Assembly: GCA_026390275.1 (NCBI GenBank)
Contig: JAPLGF010000197.1
Span: forward strand, 1 to 6,491
Origin: Candidatus Atribacteria bacterium
Lineage (GTDB): Bacteria > Atribacterota > Atribacteria > Atribacterales > Atribacteraceae
Reading direction: 5' to 3'
DNA: 6,491 nucleotides
A program made the position numbers and the translations under genes. How positions within the stretch are numbered: the stretch's first letter is position 1; every line of letters starts with the position of its first letter. Of this stretch, positions 5,151 to 6,491 are shown in pieces. Under the pieces are notes generated by a model. That model saw only the letters and a program-made list of their open reading frames with translations. It was not told the DNA's origin and did not search any database.

Positions 5151-6251
5151 ATGAAATGGTTTTTTTGTTTCTCCCTGTTGGTTATCCTATTTTTTGGATG
5201 GGGCATTCCCAGCTATTCGCAGGATTATTCATCTTACAGTTCTCTTCCGGGAATCGCCGTAATAACGAATCGAAGCTGGACGAGTGATTTTGACATTCCT
5301 CTGTACAGTGTACAGGGCAGGGTCATCGGTCAGGTGATTTCAACTCGAATTCATGGTTTAGAATATGAACTCATTTATGTGCATGATCATTTGATCGGTA
5401 TTGGAGAGGGAGAATATTTAAAAACGGTGTTCCTCGAATCGGAAAAGATGTTCCGTTCCACTTTACAGAGCCGTTATGGGGAAAAGGTGGAAGCTATACA
5501 TCGAAGATTGATATTCATCAATCCGCTCTCATTCATAATCAATGGAACCTATACCTATGAAGGGAAAGTAATAAACGATTTGAATCTTCACTGTAATTCT
5601 TTCATCATGTCTCTCTTCCCCTGGGATGATTTTTCCGGAGAGCTCCATTTTGAAGTCCAATCTTCCTCGTTTAGGGGAGTGAGTTTTCATGAAGTGACAT
5701 TTCCCCTCCCCTCATATGAGTATTACTTGAGTGATTTTTCCACCTGCCTATTAATGCTTGCTGATTACTGGCGTTCGAAGGATTGGATTCGGATGCCGCT
5801 TCCTCCCGATGATTCCCGGTATTTCCTCGTCAATTTACACCTGATGATCCAGGATGTAGACAGGTTACGGAGAAAATGTAATTGCGAGAAAGATTCTAAA
5901 AGCACTTCAGAAATCATCCGGTTGTTTATTCAAGCTCGAGGAAAAAATGTTGGTATTCAAATAGTGGAAAAAAATATTCCCGATGGATCCGAAAGTTTTT
6001 CATTTGAAGATATCAAAAGAATCATCCAGGATGAGGATCAGCCATACTTGATGGAAATTTCTTCCTTTGGCAAGTTCGTGAATTATGGAATAGTAAATGG
6101 ATATTTGGAAATTCCAGATGGAGAGTATGTCGAGTGTGTTTTCCCTGTTGCATTGCGAGGGGAGAGACGGTGGCAGCGCTATTTTTTTAAATGGGATGAA
6201 GGGTATGACTCTTTTAAAATCTATCAGATTACTGGCCGAGCAGGGGAGTGA
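5151..6251 (+). CDS. Exported protein of unknown function, possible divergent C39-like domain
   Basis: A 366-residue protein I cannot assign by clear homology. The N terminus is a signal peptide (hydrophobic 4-19, SYS at 21-23 before a likely cleavage), so it should work outside the cytoplasmic membrane. Residues about 30-190 look mainly beta. Residues about 190-345 carry a pattern like C39-type papain-fold proteins: FSTCLLMLADYW (196-207, Cys199), RYFLVNLHLMIQDVD (223-237), SFEDIKRIIQDEDQPYLMEI (284-303) and NYGIVNGY (311-318), where active members have His in place of Asn311. A CNC pair lies at 243-245. If the fold is right, it may be an inactive, ligand-binding form. ATG 5151 is chosen because GAGG (5142-5145) precedes it and the signal peptide begins there; TTG 5121 inside the permease gene would add ten unrelated residues. 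Tight spacing on both sides shows it belongs to the importer operon. Confidence 0.85.
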   Translation: MKWFFCFSLLVILFFGWGIPSYSQDYSSYSSLPGIAVITNRSWTSDFDIPLYSVQGRVIGQVISTRIHGLEYELIYVHDHLIGIGEGEYLKTVFLESEKMFRSTLQSRYGEKVEAIHRRLIFINPLSFIINGTYTYEGKVINDLNLHCNSFIMSLFPWDDFSGELHFEVQSSSFRGVSFHEVTFPLPSYEYYLSDFSTCLLMLADYWRSKDWIRMPLPPDDSRYFLVNLHLMIQDVDRLRRKCNCEKDSKSTSEIIRLFIQARGKNVGIQIVEKNIPDGSESFSFEDIKRIIQDEDQPYLMEISSFGKFVNYGIVNGYLEIPDGEYVECVFPVALRGERRWQRYFFKWDEGYDSFKIYQITGRAGE

Positions 6252-6256
6252 AAGAG

Positions 6257-6491
6257 ATGAAGGATAAAAACGTTTCCAGCCATCCGATGATGAAACGTTA
6301 TGGGATATCCGATAAGATGTTTATGCTTCTTTTCATTTTACCCAGCTTGGCGGTCTTGCTCTTCCTCATTGGATATCCCTTTGCAACTTTAATCCATTCC
6401 AGCTTCTTTAGTTTTTCCGTTTTGCGGACAGCCACTGCTCCGAAATTTATTGGGGTGAAAAACTATACCTTCATCCTCACCGATAGCCAGC
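6257..6491 (+). CDS. ABC transporter permease, MalF-type (partial at 3' edge)
   Basis: The first 78 residues of the partner permease, cut by the window end. ATG 6257 follows the previous stop by five bases, with AGGGGAG (6242-6248) as ribosome-binding site eight bases upstream. A short hydrophilic N terminus with several basic residues leads into a first membrane segment (about 21-50, MFMLLFILPSLAVLLFLIG then YPF). Next comes a periplasmic stretch containing FIGVKNYTFIL, which is the 'FVGLENY' signature that follows the first helix of MalF-type permeases. It should form the channel heterodimer with the MalG-type subunit encoded just before the intervening gene. The EAA loop is beyond the window. 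Family call is good despite the truncation. Confidence 0.88.
   Translation, partial: MKDKNVSSHPMMKRYGISDKMFMLLFILPSLAVLLFLIGYPFATLIHSSFFSFSVLRTATAPKFIGVKNYTFILTDSQ

Overview
The window carries a single-strand (+) gene cluster for a carbohydrate-type (CUT1 / MalFGK-like) ABC importer, with one metabolic enzyme and one unassigned exported protein inserted in it. The order is: the 3' end of a first ABC ATPase (1-362), a complete second ABC ATPase (581-1693), a short-chain dehydrogenase/reductase (1793-2545), a periplasmic family-1 solute-binding protein (2776-4197), a MalG-type permease (4262-5143), an exported protein of unknown function (5151-6251), and the 5' end of a MalF-type permease cut by the window edge (6257-6491). 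No convincing gene lies on the - strand, and I see no tRNA, rRNA, CRISPR array or transposase.

The genes make a coherent unit. The binding protein would capture a sugar or polyol in the periplasm, the two permeases would form the channel, and two non-identical ATPases would power it, probably as a heterodimer. The reductase would then oxidise or reduce the imported substrate or a derivative of it. Paired ATPases are known from glycerol-type (GlpS/GlpT) and related CUT1 importers; the substrate here cannot be read from sequence. Two things are unusual: the permease order (MalG-type before MalF-type), and the 366-residue exported protein between the two permease genes. The second half of that protein has the spacing of a C39-like papain-fold domain with the expected His position changed.

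The intergenic DNA has structure. Copies of a composite repeat (core TGGCACCATCA, followed by a C-run/T-run segment) follow both the first ATPase and the reductase. A large hairpin separates the second ATPase from the reductase. An extended -10 promoter candidate, a 12-bp palindrome and a leader hairpin precede the binding-protein gene. A perfect 12-bp stem lies between the binding protein and the MalG-type permease, where a partial terminator would give the usual excess of binding protein over membrane subunits.

The organism is a bacterium of moderate G+C with purine-rich Shine-Dalgarno sequences and TTG/GTG as well as ATG starts. The binding protein has a type I signal peptide without a lipobox, which suggests a diderm cell with a periplasm. 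An uncultured sugar-fermenting lineage such as Atribacterota would fit, but this is a low-confidence guess from general character, not from a marker gene.
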